A DNA stretch of 64,000 nt. Source: Gongronella butleri (lineage: Eukaryota; Mucoromycota; Mucoromycetes; Mucorales; Cunninghamellaceae). The stretch covers positions 359,178 to 423,177 of the forward strand of contig JAIWZP010000029.1 of NCBI GenBank assembly GCA_025201375.1. The letters run 5' to 3'. The notes beneath the pieces were generated by a model. It was not told the origin of the DNA, made no database searches, and was given only the letters and a program-made list of their open reading frames with translations. This document shows positions 1-11,649 of this stretch, in pieces; position 1 is the stretch's first letter; each line of letters starts with the position of its first letter. Made by a program: the position numbers and the translations under genes.

Positions 1-460
1 CATTGGAAGTCAATGGCTGATTTTGTTGTTGGTTCTGATGTTGTTGGTGCTTATTGGACGTGGACCCAGCATGATGTGAAGATGCAATGGACGAGACAGA
101 GGCAACCTCGTGTGTGGGGGACGCCGGCAAAAGATCGGGAGTCGTCGCCAGCATCTCTTCCTCCATGATTGGCTTGATGTGCATCGATGCCGACGACGAC
201 AATGGCTTCATGTTGCGTGGCGACGATGCCGCCGATGACGGCAGCGTCGACGTGGGCGACGTGTAAGGTTTGTGCACAATCGCCTGGTCCGCACCGTGCG
301 CAAGTAGCTGCGTCGTCAGCAAATTGATACGTTCGCGGTCATTGGCATACAGCACACCAAAGCAAATGAGGTCCTTGAGCACAGAAAACCACTCGGTCGG
401 CGGATACCGATTCAGGTACTCGTGCACAAACGGTGGCAACGTTGTCATAAACGCCTCCAT
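1..460 (-). CDS. Unknown protein, N-terminal part (runs off left edge)
   Basis: An open frame of 153 codons starts at the ATG whose complement is CAT at 458-460 and stays open to base 1, so only the N-terminus is seen. Residues 1 to about 60 look folded (MEAFMTTLPPFVHEYL, then a hydrophobic/aromatic stretch containing WFSVLKDLICFGVLYA). The rest is low complexity: Ser/Thr/Pro/Ala-rich, then a His/Gln/Asn-rich tract near the edge. I do not recognise a family. Start choice: first ATG, preceded on the minus strand by T-rich sequence; a second in-frame Met lies four codons later. Codon use (C/G at third positions) matches the other genes here. No splice sites are needed in the visible part. Confidence 0.6.
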   Translation of the reverse strand, partial: MEAFMTTLPPFVHEYLNRYPPTEWFSVLKDLICFGVLYANDRERINLLTTQLLAHGADQAIVHKPYTSPTSTLPSSAASSPRNMKPLSSSASMHIKPIMEEEMLATTPDLLPASPTHEVASVSSIASSHHAGSTSNKHQQHQNQQQNQPLTSN

Positions 461-1348
461 TGCAAAAATAGTCAAACAAAGAAATGAAAAATAAGAAAAA
501 TAGGAGAGCAAAGAAAAAAAAAAACCAAGGAGTTAGGAGAAATAGAGGGAAACAAGAAAAGAAAGAGTCAGAGGTTTGATCCCGTTTCGTCACAAATTGG
601 ATTTTCAAGCAAGCGGACTTTTTTTTAAGAACCTGGCCCCTTTTTATTTCGTGCCACCTTTCACCAACGTGGGCCGCCAATGTGTGGGGAGTCGTCACAC
701 ACAGGCTGCCCCCATTTGCCTACAGCCCTCTATCAAGCTTAAAATTTATGCAATTGATCGCGCGTCGCTCGAAAAACACACCGCGCCCATCTTTTTTTTT
801 CGAGATGGATCACCATGACGCGTTTTCACACGATCGGCGCCTGGAATGGGGCCAATTGGGCCGTAGGGAGGCGCTTTTGGCGAAGCCGGTCAATGACCAT
901 ATTGCCGCTCTTTATTTTTTTAGCTTCATCTCGGATCTCGCGTGCTGAATCATAATATTTGCTGGGCTGCCAAACAATGAAAACGAGAAAAAAGGAGGCG
1001 GCCGCTAAACTCAATTGACCACATAAAAGGGGGTGTTGCCGGTAAAAAGGGGGGCACGGGTGGCAAAGAACAACCCATGGCAAGAAACACTTGATAAAAG
1101 GACAGAAAGACTCTTAATAAGAGTGTGACCTAGGTACCGTTTGGTGCTGACTACGTGAGAACATTGCACAAACACGAATGCATTTGTGTCAATGATGTTG
1201 ACGGGGAAACAAAAAAAGAGGCATGGCAACAAGGCCGACTCGGGTTTCATTGTTCTTTTTTTTCTTTTTCTTTTTTTCTTGCCTCCTTTTTTTTAAGCGT
1301 TTGTTTTGCAAATTGGCTGCATTTGCCTCCCTCCTGACAACGTAAAAA
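461..1348. other. Intergenic, divergent promoter region
   Basis: This 888-base spacer lies between the start of the minus-strand gene at 460 and the plus-strand hydrolase at 1349. It holds A/T homopolymers and, just before the 1349 start, a pyrimidine-rich stretch (about 1255-1335) of the kind seen before most plus-strand starts here. No supported gene; the short open frames cross homopolymer runs. Confidence 0.5.
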
Positions 1349-2920
1349 ATGAGATCATCTACACTTTTCGGCGGCGCTGTGAGTCTGGTGATCATGGCGA
1401 TCGCCGTCCTGCTCAAGCGCGCCCAGCACCAGCTGCAGGTGCCTTATAAGCCATGGCATTGTACCTGGCCAGGCGTCCAGTGCGCGACAACGCCTGTCCA
1501 CGGCTACGTCGACCCGCAATTTGAGTCGGTGCGACGCCTTTTTGAAGAAACCATTGCGCGCGGCGACGATATGGGCGCGGGCTTGGCCGTCTATGTGGAC
1601 AAGAAATTGGTCATGGACGTGCACGGCGGCTGGCAGCGCGTGAATCCCAATGTGCCCTATTCAAACGACACGTTGCAGGTCGTCTATTCGTGCACAAAAG
1701 TCTTGGTAACGCATGAAATTTTTTTTTGAAAAAATGAGGGTCGAAAGCGTGTGAACACACAAACACTTTTTTTTAAAAAAAGGGGGGGCGCGCTGGGGAA
1801 CCACTGGCGACGTACAAACGGGGCTCATTCCTTTTTTCTTTTAAAAAGTCCAACATTATTATTGCGCAATTGGTTGGGCAGGGATTGCTGGATTACGACG
1901 CGCCAATTGCAACCTATTGGCCCGAGTTTGCACAGGGGAACAAGGAGCAGGTGACCGTGGGCGAGCTCGTGCAATACAAGGGCGGGGTCGGCTTTTTTGA
2001 AGAGCCGCTTCCTTATGCGATTGCGTCAGACCCCACAGCTTTCAGTGCGTGGCTCGCCGCGCGCCCTCACAACTTTGACGGTGTGCCCGTGCGCTCGTAT
2101 CATGCCGTGTCCATTGGCTACTATTTAAACGAGATTGTGAGGCGTGTCGACCCGCAAGGCCGCTCCATTGGCCAGATTGCAGAGGACGAGATGATGAAAA
2201 ATTATGGCGTCGAGTGGCATCTTTCCCCTGACGACTCGTACGCGTCGCGCCTCGCCCAATTGTACCGCCTGCCCGTCGTCACGCGCTACAAGGATCTCTT
2301 TGATGCCCTTGTTGGCAAAGGAAATTCCATCACCGCCGAATTCTTGCGAAAAAGCTCCATTGTCTACAAATCCGTCCTCAACGTCAACCCTGACGCCTTG
2401 GACTCGTTTGGCATCGTCAATAGCAAGCTGCGCACCATTGAGGGCCCCGCTTACTCGGGTTTCACCAATGCCGCATCGGTATGATACAAAAAAAAAAAGA
2501 GCAAATATCAGCCAAAAAAAAAAAAATCGCCGTTTTCATGATTTTTCGTTGTTATTGCAGATTGCCAAGATGGCAGCCATGATGGCGAATGGCGGTCGTG
2601 CGATTGTGCCGGGCGAGCCGGATTTGCTGGATGCCAAAACATACGCGTTAGCGACGGCGCGCACGCCCGCAGACTATGATCACTTTTTGATGCGTGCTAC
2701 AACGCTGCTAAAGGGCGGCTTTGGCGTGTTTGAGTGGCCCGTCCCGGGTACGCCTTTCTACGGCTGGACCGGCGCAGGCGGCGCGCTATTCCTTTGGAAC
2801 GACGAGTTGCAAATTGGCTTTGGCTACACTACCAATGGCATCATTGGCGAGGGTCCTGACTCGCGCACGGTCCCACTTATGCAAGAAATCGTCCGCTGTG
2901 TAAAGGCTCGTACAAAATAG
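1349..2920 (+). CDS. Beta-lactamase-fold serine hydrolase (LACTB/EstB type), membrane-anchored
   Basis: Three exons: 1349-1705, 1849-2478, 2561-2920 (all phase 0), giving 448 aa. Residues about 6-22 form one hydrophobic segment, probably a signal anchor. The family's SxxK catalytic motif is S114-C-T-K117. The Tyr of the second motif is likely Y203 (SYHAVSIGYY), and a GWTGAGG stretch at 397-403 sits where the KTG-like box is expected. The exon 1/2 join gives TKVL-SNIIIAQLV..GLLDYDAPIATYWPEF, very typical of the family. Members cleave esters, peptides or lactams; the substrate cannot be inferred. Known from the family: class C beta-lactamase/esterase fold. The introns carry A- and T-runs typical of this genome. 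Convergent with the FAD oxidoreductase at 3271-5109. Confidence 0.85.
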
Positions 2921-3270
2921 TTCAAAAGCGCCTGTCAATAAAAAAAAATGGCGCCATTCACATGGCAATTTTTTTAAAAAGTCAAAATGTAATTCATGCG
3001 CCTGATGATCAGGCCCGCTGTCGGAGCTGACCATGGACTTTCGACACCTGGTGGTATGGTTCAGGGAAAAAAAGCGCATAGTGTCCAATACTGATAGAGC
3101 AATCAATGATACTTTCAAAATTGGTCTTCAATTGCAATTTTCTCTGGTCTAATTGATGGATCACGATATGAAAAGTTCTTTTTACATGTTAAATGTATTA
3201 TAAAAGTTTATTCATAGGACGATTTGGCATTTACACAGCCAAAAAAAAGTTTGTATTATCATTTTTGATT
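2921..3270. other. Intergenic between convergent genes
   Basis: A 350-base AT-rich spacer between the stop at 2920 and the minus-strand stop at 3271. It has short A-runs; I see no gene or repeat. Confidence 0.5.
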
Positions 3271-5109
3271 CTATTTTCGACATACAAAGTGAGGACCTTC
3301 AAAATCTTCACTGCCGACGCATTGCAGACAAACAAAGAGGTGTTTCGGGTCCCATTTGCGTTTGATAGACACGAGTCGATCATAGTGGTTGCCAAAGAAC
3401 GATTGCTGCCAATGAGCCTCTTTTGAGGACGCCTCATTAAAATACGCGCCAGAGCCAGGCGTGATGTCGACCAATTTCTTTTGAGCGTCGTTTGTGATAC
3501 GATTTTCAATATCAAGGCGTTGGGCTGCTGTTGTCCCAGCATCAAATGCTGCGGCAAACACGTAATGGACCAAAGTCTTGCGCCAAGCAGGTGTGGCAGC
3601 CACGCTATCTGGATCTTGCTTGGCCACAGCACCACCTGCAATTGAATGGCCCATGGCAATACCAGAGAGGTCATAAGCTGTTACTTGCGCTGCTTCCCAA
3701 AATGCATCAGAAAATTCGTTGATTTTAGGCGTTTCATAGTTGGACCGAGGGACAAGACGAGAAGCAATGAAGCCATTGGGCGAGACCATGGCAGAACAAA
3801 GTCCACCAGCCGAATTAGGATCGCACGAAGCGGTTGTCTTGATGTAGCTCCAGTAATTGGGGAATTGAATCAATTTAAACGACACATGGTCACCCAGCTT
3901 CTCTTTTGCAAAGTCCACGAATGGGCCAATCGTCTTGTTTGCCTTTGCCAAGTCTTGGTTGTCAAAGAGGATGTACTGGATGGCAAGCAGGTCCTTGGCA
4001 ATCTCAAAATAGCCCGAATAGCCCTCATCAGAGAGTTTGGGCAACAATTCATTCCATCGATTGACCACCGTCTTGAGAGCAGCCTTGTCGCCATTGCCGA
4101 CAAAGGTAGCAAACGCCATAGGCTTGTCTTCGTGCGTCTTATACGTCACATCATACACCACACCAAACGTCGAGCCTCCCCCGCCACGCAAAGCCCAAAA
4201 CAAGTCGGAATTCTGGCAATCGTTGGCGACCACAACATCGCCTTGCGCAGTGATCACCGTGAATTGCAGCACATTATCCACGGCAAGACCATGAGCGGGC
4301 GACAATGCAGAATGGCCACCACCAGCAATATAACCTGTCATAAAAACGACAAAAAAGGCATCAGGCATGTCACTTGGAACGCGTCTTTTCTTCTACTTAC
4401 CACCAGCTGCGCCAACCGTGATATCCGCTCCACCAACAACAACGCGGCCAATCGCCGAGGCAGCCTTGTACACGTCGTACCATTGAGCACCTGCTTGAAC
4501 AGTGATCGCGTGCTGGGGTTGCATATTGCATTTTGCAGCCACAAACGAGTCTTGAATGGCAATTTTGTTCAAATGACGCGTCCAAATGCTGAAGGAACCC
4601 ATGGCCGTGCTGCGACCAAGGATATCGTGCCCAGTTGCCCTGATGACAAGGCGAAGATTGTGTTTGGAAGCAAAGCGCACGCCAGCCTGCATGTCGGCCT
4701 GCTCATGAACATCGACCGCATAGACAGGGACATTGCCTTGAGGACATGGCTGGCTGCGAGTCGTGTTGAAGCCACAAGTCTGATTTTCAGGCAAATAGGG
4801 CGATCCCATAAGCCAGCGCTCGTTTGTCAGTGCCCCCGCTTGATCGGTAGCCCATTTTTCATCGATGCGATGCTCTTGCGCAATTCGGCATGCTTCGGCG
4901 TCATAATGCGGGTCATGGCATGGATAAAAAGGCTGGTGCGGAGTGACAAGACGACCATGGACAGTTGAATTCAGCTGATTCCATTGCTGTTGGCTTGGCC
5001 AGCAAGAGCTTTTAGCGGTGCATTTGCAGCGGTGCGATTCCGTCGGACTTGCGGCTGTCACGGTGGCCAACACCAGGGTGGTAATGGAAATCAGGGATCG
5101 AAATTTCAT
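3271..5109 (-). CDS. Secreted FAD-linked oxidoreductase, berberine-bridge-enzyme type
   Basis: Two exons on the minus strand: 5109-4401 and 4334-3271, 590 aa. The protein begins with a clear signal peptide (MKFRSLISITTLVLATVTAA). It is followed by a Cys-rich segment, then the VAO/PCMH FAD-binding fold: RATGHDILGRS with His161 at the position of the flavin-linking His, and, across the splice junction, GGYIAGGGHSALSP. The C-terminal BBE segment (KWDP..LFVC..CVGSED) is intact. The family oxidises alcohols, sugars or specialised metabolites using O2, outside the cell. The single 66-base intron (GTAAGT..ACAG) restores the family consensus exactly. ATG chosen: it is the Met directly before the signal peptide; an upstream in-frame extension reads through a poly-T run and is unlikely. 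No metabolite cluster is evident around it. Confidence 0.9.
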
Positions 5110-5463
5110 CAGAAGCTGCAAAAAAAAAAAAAAAAAAAGGATGATGTAGCAAATTTCATTTCCACACGATTCACGTTTTATACATTTCAGCATGCAAATG
5201 GAATCGGTTGAAAACGACTTCGCCTCATTCGCATCATCACATGAGAGGAAAAAGATATATTAATGCCAAGACCATGAAACCACATATTCTGCCCTTGGCG
5301 TTGCGTGCTTTTTATTGATCGAGCACTCGAGGAGCTTAGCAGATGTATGATTCCATAAAAGCTAACAAATGGCCGAGAGATCGGCTGCTCTTCTTGTGGA
5401 TTCTCGTCGCACAAATGCAAACTGCATTTTTTTCAAGTGCCGCGCGTTTTGCCAAGGTTCCCG

Positions 5464-5530
<67 letters not shown>

Positions 5531-5860
5531 ACGCGGAGACCTGTCAATGCAAAATGAAGCGTTGCGTTGTTTGGCATGGTGTGACTTAACGACACTCAGT
5601 TGGCCAACCAGGTAAAATGTCAAGAGATCACAGATTTAAATTTTCACAAGTCTCAAGCACGCGACCCTGCGAATTTGCAGTGTTGCTTGCGTTGCCCTAA
5701 TGTGCGGACCACTATCTGGAATGATTAAAAATAGGAGGCAAACCGAACAGTTGTCCAGATCAGCCCAAAAATGTTAAAATGTTCACAATTTAGCGATTGT
5801 TCATCAAAGGGTCGTTCGTTTGCGACAAACCTGCATCATTGAAGTGAAAAACGTGCGGCT
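5110..5860. other. Intergenic with a 65-nt poly-T run
   Basis: Upstream region of the FAD oxidoreductase. Bases 5465-5529 are an uninterrupted run of 65 T, followed by GACGCGGAGACC. The short open frames here are homopolymer artefacts. From about 5870 the sequence joins the dispersed-repeat block. Confidence 0.6.
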
Positions 5861-5864
5861 CCAT

Positions 5865-8800
5865 TTTGAGACTGTTTGATTGCCCGTTGCATGACCTCGA
5901 TATGCATGAAATTTCAAGCAAATGGTTCATCAATTTTCAAATTCGATTTTCTCGGCGGCGGACGCGGCCGTGGCAAGCCATCGTTTTAGTACACCAAAAG
6001 CAACATCTATATCTCTGTCGAATGAGACAGTTTTATCACCTTCAAAAAAAAAAAAAAAAACTTGAATCGCCATTTGCTCAGCAACCACCTAATCATTTCC
6101 AGATTTTTATTGCACCAAAGACCAAACCTGTCTATCCAAATGTCGTCAGGTCATTTACTGTAGACTAGTAAAGAAATTCATGATTGGGTGGCCATGTGCG
6201 GCAAAAGAACCGTAACTCGGCCCAAACCCAAAATCAATAAATATGATACAAATCATGGTTGGATTGCCTCCAAAACATCTTGCATTATGATAAGCCATTT
6301 CGTCGCGTCTTTTTTTTTTAACATGGCGCTAAAAACCAGAGGTCAGATGAGGCGTTGGGCAGATGAATCCAAAATACAGTATCGACATTTTCACAATTAT
6401 GCTACTGTATACTGAGTATCTTGGTCAAATTCTTCTTCGATCGCCATGAAATTTGCATCGCTCGAATCAGACAGGCTTGGACGTCATTTCCAGAATGTCT
6501 GTTTGCCCGATGGGTGAACTTTGTACGCTTCTGTGAAACCCGTTCAAACATTTTAAAAATTTTCAACCTCGCTGTTCTGGGCAACTGATTGAACAACACA
6601 CGGCGCTTTTAACGTGTCGAAAGCGCCCGTTGAATCTCTATCGAAGAATGAGGTCAGTTTCATCGATGGATGGCTAAAACTACTAGAGAAAATTCACTTT
6701 TTCATCAAAATTTTTAATCGCGATTATATATTTTACAAAACTTTGCGGTACCCACGATTTTTATTGCCCAGTTTTCACGGCGGCACAGACTCCAAATTTG
6801 CACCATCTATGCAAAGTAGATTTTTGAGTGAGTTGAGAAGTTTTTTTTTTTTGTCTCCATCGATCCCTTCACGTTGTGTCCTTCATTGCATGTTTATAAT
6901 TGGCCTTTAAGCCCATGTTCCAAAACTGACGAGAGGAAGCCAGTTGCGCGTCGCTCGCTGAAAAAAAATTCATTATATCAACCCGTACATTTTGCACGCA
7001 CCGGGCACCGCCATCGTGCTCGTCGAAAAAAAAAAAAAAAAAAAAGGGGGGGGCCAAGTTTCTGTTCAAATTGAAGAAGCGGCGTGCATCGGGCAAGTTT
7101 ATTTTTTGTGTCTTTTTCTCTTTATTTATTTTGATTGCAATGGTTAAGCATCTTGACAATTTGGGGGACGAGTTTATGTTAAATCGAATCGTTAAAGAGA
7201 GACAAATTGAAATAAAAGAAAGGGGACAAGAAAGAAAAAGGGGAAGACGAGAAACAAAGCCCCGCCGTGCTCACTTTAAATTATTATAAAGGAACACCGC
7301 CTTTTATGGGCGGCACTTTTACGGTTGGCACCTCGTTTCTTTTTTTTTTTGGCTGTTTTGCCTAGCCATTCATAATCACATATCTTTATCTCGCAATAAA
7401 CGCACCCAGAGGCATACAGTCTATTCACAATGAACATGCCCAGTGACATGCAGCCCATTCGCAGGCTCAAAAAAAAGACGATGTCGAGACAATAGACGCG
7501 CCAATCGCTATGACACGCAAGAGCGTGTCCTTGGAGCTGCATCGACACATTCACTAGCAAAAGAAGTTCGAGGTGTATGTATTCGACTTTAAACGGACGC
7601 GCTTGCTTAAATCAAAGTCTGACGCGGTTTTTCACACGTCCAAGTTATCCTGCAAACAATCTGTTCGCGTCATTTCTGCCTGGATCTCGTTTTTTGAAGT
7701 GATCATCGATGGCCACATATGCAGCAGCTCGTGCTCTTTGTTGTGAGCCGCATTTTGAGGATCTGCGGCCAGTCTTCGTCGAGTTTGTCCTGTGGCGAAA
7801 ATACGAAGTACAGTAGATTGCATTTTACAGGAGATCTTGTCGATGGAGCCCGGGGTTTTCTGGCATTTTATCGGCAAATGGACGCATTCTACCATGTGGG
7901 TGAATGGCACGGCGATCCGAGGAACCAATTTTTACCAGGTTAAAATTCGTGACTGTACCCCTTGGAAAATCGATGTGGCTCGCTCATCATCGAGTGCTTG
8001 CAGCTCCATGAAATTTTGGCATATGAGCATTTTTGGTCTCACTCTTTTCAGAACAATACAGTAGTAAAAACCGGGGTTGATCTGACCGTTGGCAAGACAA
8101 TTGACAATGCTCCTTAAATTCACAATTTTGTCTCTAGCGCGTCAAGCTGCTATTACAGTATTCGACCAGGCTTAAATCTTACAAGTGGAAAGACACGCAC
8201 AAGGGGGTCATTTTATCCCTGCCCGGCAACGCCGATGCGCAACATTTGTACGCTTGCAACGCCCAATCAAACATTTCAGTTTCGTTTTTCTCGGCAATGG
8301 ACAAGACAAAGGATGGCGTGCTGCTGTGACAATACTATAAATGCAGAATTCGATTCTCTGACGGATGAACCCAGTTTCACCAGCGTATGATGACCAAAAG
8401 TGATGCAGAAATTCCATTTTCTAAAACTTGGCTTTGATTACAGTACTACCCATTCCTTGAAAACAGCTTGATCGACCCTCGATTTTTATTGCAGATTTGC
8501 TTAGGAAGAAGGGGTCAATGCACCAAATGATATGACTCTCAGATTTCCACCAATGTGTAGGTTGTTGCCAAACTGATTTGAGAGACCTGAGCCTCTCAAA
8601 GCGGGGGACCCTCCAGATGCATTTTGACCTGACCCACCTTTTTTTTCTAAATTTGAAAAAAAAGATTTCGTCACCAAGGACTCATCGCAGCTCCACGAAA
8701 CTTTTACATGTAGTGGACGTTGCTCCTCTCTTCTCAGAAAAGTAAAAATCCAAAGGTCAATCATCATGTGGTTTGTCGGGAAGCACGGCATTGCTGAAAA

Positions 8801-11560
8801 TTTGGTGATACAGTAATACTGTAGCGCGTTTTTGTCAAATTCATTTCGCAGTTCTAAAATCATGATTCGATCATCGCCAAACCTTGCCACTTGGCGTTTT
8901 CAGCATCTCTCTTTGAAAGAAAAATTAAAAAACCAGATGTTGATCGGGCCGTTTTCGTGGCATGCGCCGTTTTCAAGAATTGCTTGGCACAAATTCATGG
9001 ATGACCAACACAAATCATGAATCGATTGCCTCCCAACCTTTGCCCTTTGACTATTTCTTCGCCGCGCATTATTCATCAACAACACAAGCAACATGAAACC
9101 CCAAGATCGACTGGATCATTTTGCAGATGAATTCGAAGAAATACAGTAATCTTCTCGTCGATATTTTTACAAACGCAGAAGAATTAAATGCCACAAAAAA
9201 ACATCATGGTTGGGTCGCCCAAAATCTACACATAATGTTTTACTGTACTGACGCGACTCTTTTTGGAAAACCGTTCAAACCACGAGTCGACCGAGTCATT
9301 CATTGTGCAGATGAATCCAAAATTCTGACATATCCACAAATAAATCCGCCGGCACGAGTCTCTCAAAATATTTTGTGCATCGGGTGAAATGGCACCGATC
9401 GAAAGAGACGCACTCGGGTGTCATTTCCTGATTGTTTGCTTGCCCGATGGATGAACTTTGCCCGCTTGCAAAAGTAGATCAAACATTAATTGGATCAATG
9501 TTCAAGCTTGCTTTTCTCGACAACTGGAAAAATAACCAGCGATGCTTTTAATAATGTATCAAATGCTGCTGCTAAATCTCCACCGAATGAAACAAGTTTC
9601 ACGGCGGTCTGATCAAAACAACTGGCTGAGGAAATATACTTTTCAACAAAAAATTCAATGACGATTTGCTCGACAACTGTCTAGTCAACCCCCGATTTTT
9701 ATTTCAGATTTAATAATACTGTAATAAGAAACATGGGGCAAAGCATCTAATGGGATGACTTGCAGGGCGCTAACTTGGGTTTTAACTTTTTGCATCGGTC
9801 ATTTCTTCACCAGCTTGCTGCAACCCACTCTACTACTACAGCGCACAAAACCGCGTACGTTGAATTTTCCGGGATCAAATACCCCCCGACCCCAGCTACA
9901 CCCAGGTTTTGGCCAATCACGATGAAGCTGCAAATGGCGTTTTATATGTTTTCAAGGGCGTATAAACTCATGGCGGTGTTTAAATTACGTGTCCATTTGC
10001 TGGGTTTTGAGTACTTAGAGATTTGGCTCAAATGCTGCGGTTTGCTCTAATGGAAGTACCTCAAAACCTGCTTAAATCGCCATTTTGTCACACGAATTCG
10101 ATGTAAAATTTAATTTAGAATCGAATAAAGTTCTCACACGATGTCCGTTAACTTAGTAAAATTTCGAGATAATCGCAATTTACGACATTTTGGCCGATTT
10201 TGATTTTTGGCGGTAAATGTGCGATTTTTTCACGTTTTTATTAAGAGAGCATGGCTCGAGCGAAAGTAACACCATTCGATTCCAAATCAAATTTTACATT
10301 CAGGGGCGTCGCGTTGTAGCCTCTAAGTGCACTTCCTGGGCGTCTAGCAAGAGATTAAAACGTCTTTACCAGTCAAGTATTTGATCCCGGAAAATTCAAC
10401 ATAGGCGCACAAAACCTGCAAAATAAATACAGTACAATAAAAAAATTCCATGCAATTTACGCACCTAAATTCGGAAGTGCCAAACCTTAAATTTATGTAA
10501 AATCTTGCCCAAAGTAGGCACTTTTCTCCAGTCGATCGCCGTTCATGCGTCACTCTTTGGGCATTTTCTTAAAGTTGGGGCGATCTGCCATTTTGTCTGC
10601 CAATAGCAAATCGTTGGATTTACCTGGTTGGGATGCATTGATCACTCGGAGTTCGAATTTTCCCAAGTTTGGCATTTTCTGAGATTGAAATGTGTGACCC
10701 TGAGTGACTCCTGAATTTTCAAAAGTGCTCGTAGCGCTTTGGGGGTTTAAGCATTTTTGTTGCAGTTTTTGCGCTGAATGCGATGCGGCTATTTTTGAAC
10801 GGGGTCGACCATGCAGATGGCGAGATAAATGCAAAATAGGACCAATTTGGATTTTTTTGGAATTTAGGGGTTTAAAAAAATCGGGAGGACCCATCATGCT
10901 CACACGCTGTTGTTCATGTCGTGACGCGTCCTTCATCCGCGGCCAGCCACGCTGTAAAAAAAATTCTGGAGGCACAATATGATAGGCCGGCAATAATGCG
11001 GCAAAGTCTGAAAATTACGGTCTTTGCTTGCTCTTTGGTTTTTAAAGATAAATTTGTACGTTTTTATGCAGTACGTGTACGGAGAGACGGTGGTGATGAA
11101 GAACTTGCTTGTTTATTTTTTTACTGTAAAATGCCTAAATGCGTATCATGATGATCAATTTTTCAGAGAGTTATTAGAGCTTAGAGACTCGTTCATGTTT
11201 CTTTTTGAAGCATCAAAAATTCAAAGGATGATGTGCTCATGTGCATCATTCACTGGTGGGATTGCACACTGTTCACGGCGATTGTGGCATTTGCATGAGA
11301 ATAGAAATGAAAAATGATCAAAACGCGACCAAAAAAACTGGGTTTCTTTCTTTGCTACAGTATGATAGTCAAATTTCCCTGAAGCACCGTGCAGCTTCGA
11401 AGAACGCGATACATAATTATGCAGCTAATAATCACTGCTGCGGGCAGTGGCGTACGCCGTCAAGAGTGATGTCAAGCGGAAAGCGCAATTACAGTAGAAA
11501 GGTGTGTTTGGCACTGCGCACAGGCGCGCCACGGTGCCTGAAGCGGGCTTTAATTATGCG
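5865..11560. repeat. Block of diverged dispersed repeats (left block)
   Basis: No supported gene in 5.7 kb. Segments recur elsewhere in the window: about 7550-8770 matches about 33975-35510 (repeat R1); about 9420-9790 matches 33415-33750 and 56825-57790, with a partial copy at 6475-6760 (R2); 9960-10360 is a copy of the fold-back element of 58.7-60.7 kb; 10550-11200 matches 57970-58270 and 46590-46720. TACAGTA/TACTGTA heptamers occur at 6156, 6375, 6403, 7809, 8057, 8154, 8449, 8809, 8817, 9142, 9241, 9717, 10428, 11122, 11356 and 11490. The copies differ by many substitutions and small indels, so they are old. I see no reverse transcriptase or transposase frame. Confidence 0.75.
9960..10360 (+). 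mobile_element. Fold-back/MITE element, diverged copy C
   Basis: This stretch aligns with the interior of the complete fold-back element at 58693-59301: shared blocks include GTTTGCTCTAAT, TTCTCACACGATGTCCGTTAAC and CGAAAGTAACACCATTCGAT. Its two halves are partly inverted copies of one another (TGTAAAATTTAATTTAGAATCGAA near 10103 against the AATCAAATTTTACAT side near 10290). I could not define its ends. There is no coding capacity, so movement would need a transposase supplied elsewhere. Confidence 0.5.
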
Positions 11561-11649
11561 CAGAGCTCGAAAAGGAAAGTGATATGAATGGCGGGTTCAT
11601 GCGTGAGTCATCCGACAGTTTTTCGTCCTTCTTTTTTCTTCCTCTCTTA

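Noticed and set aside
3646..4968. 440-codon plus-strand open frame over the FAD oxidoreductase
   Set aside because: It is the antisense of the BBE protein; it has no recognisable domain and no splice logic.
5336..5623. Poly-Lys/poly-Phe open frames around the T-run
   Set aside because: Artefacts of translating the homopolymer.
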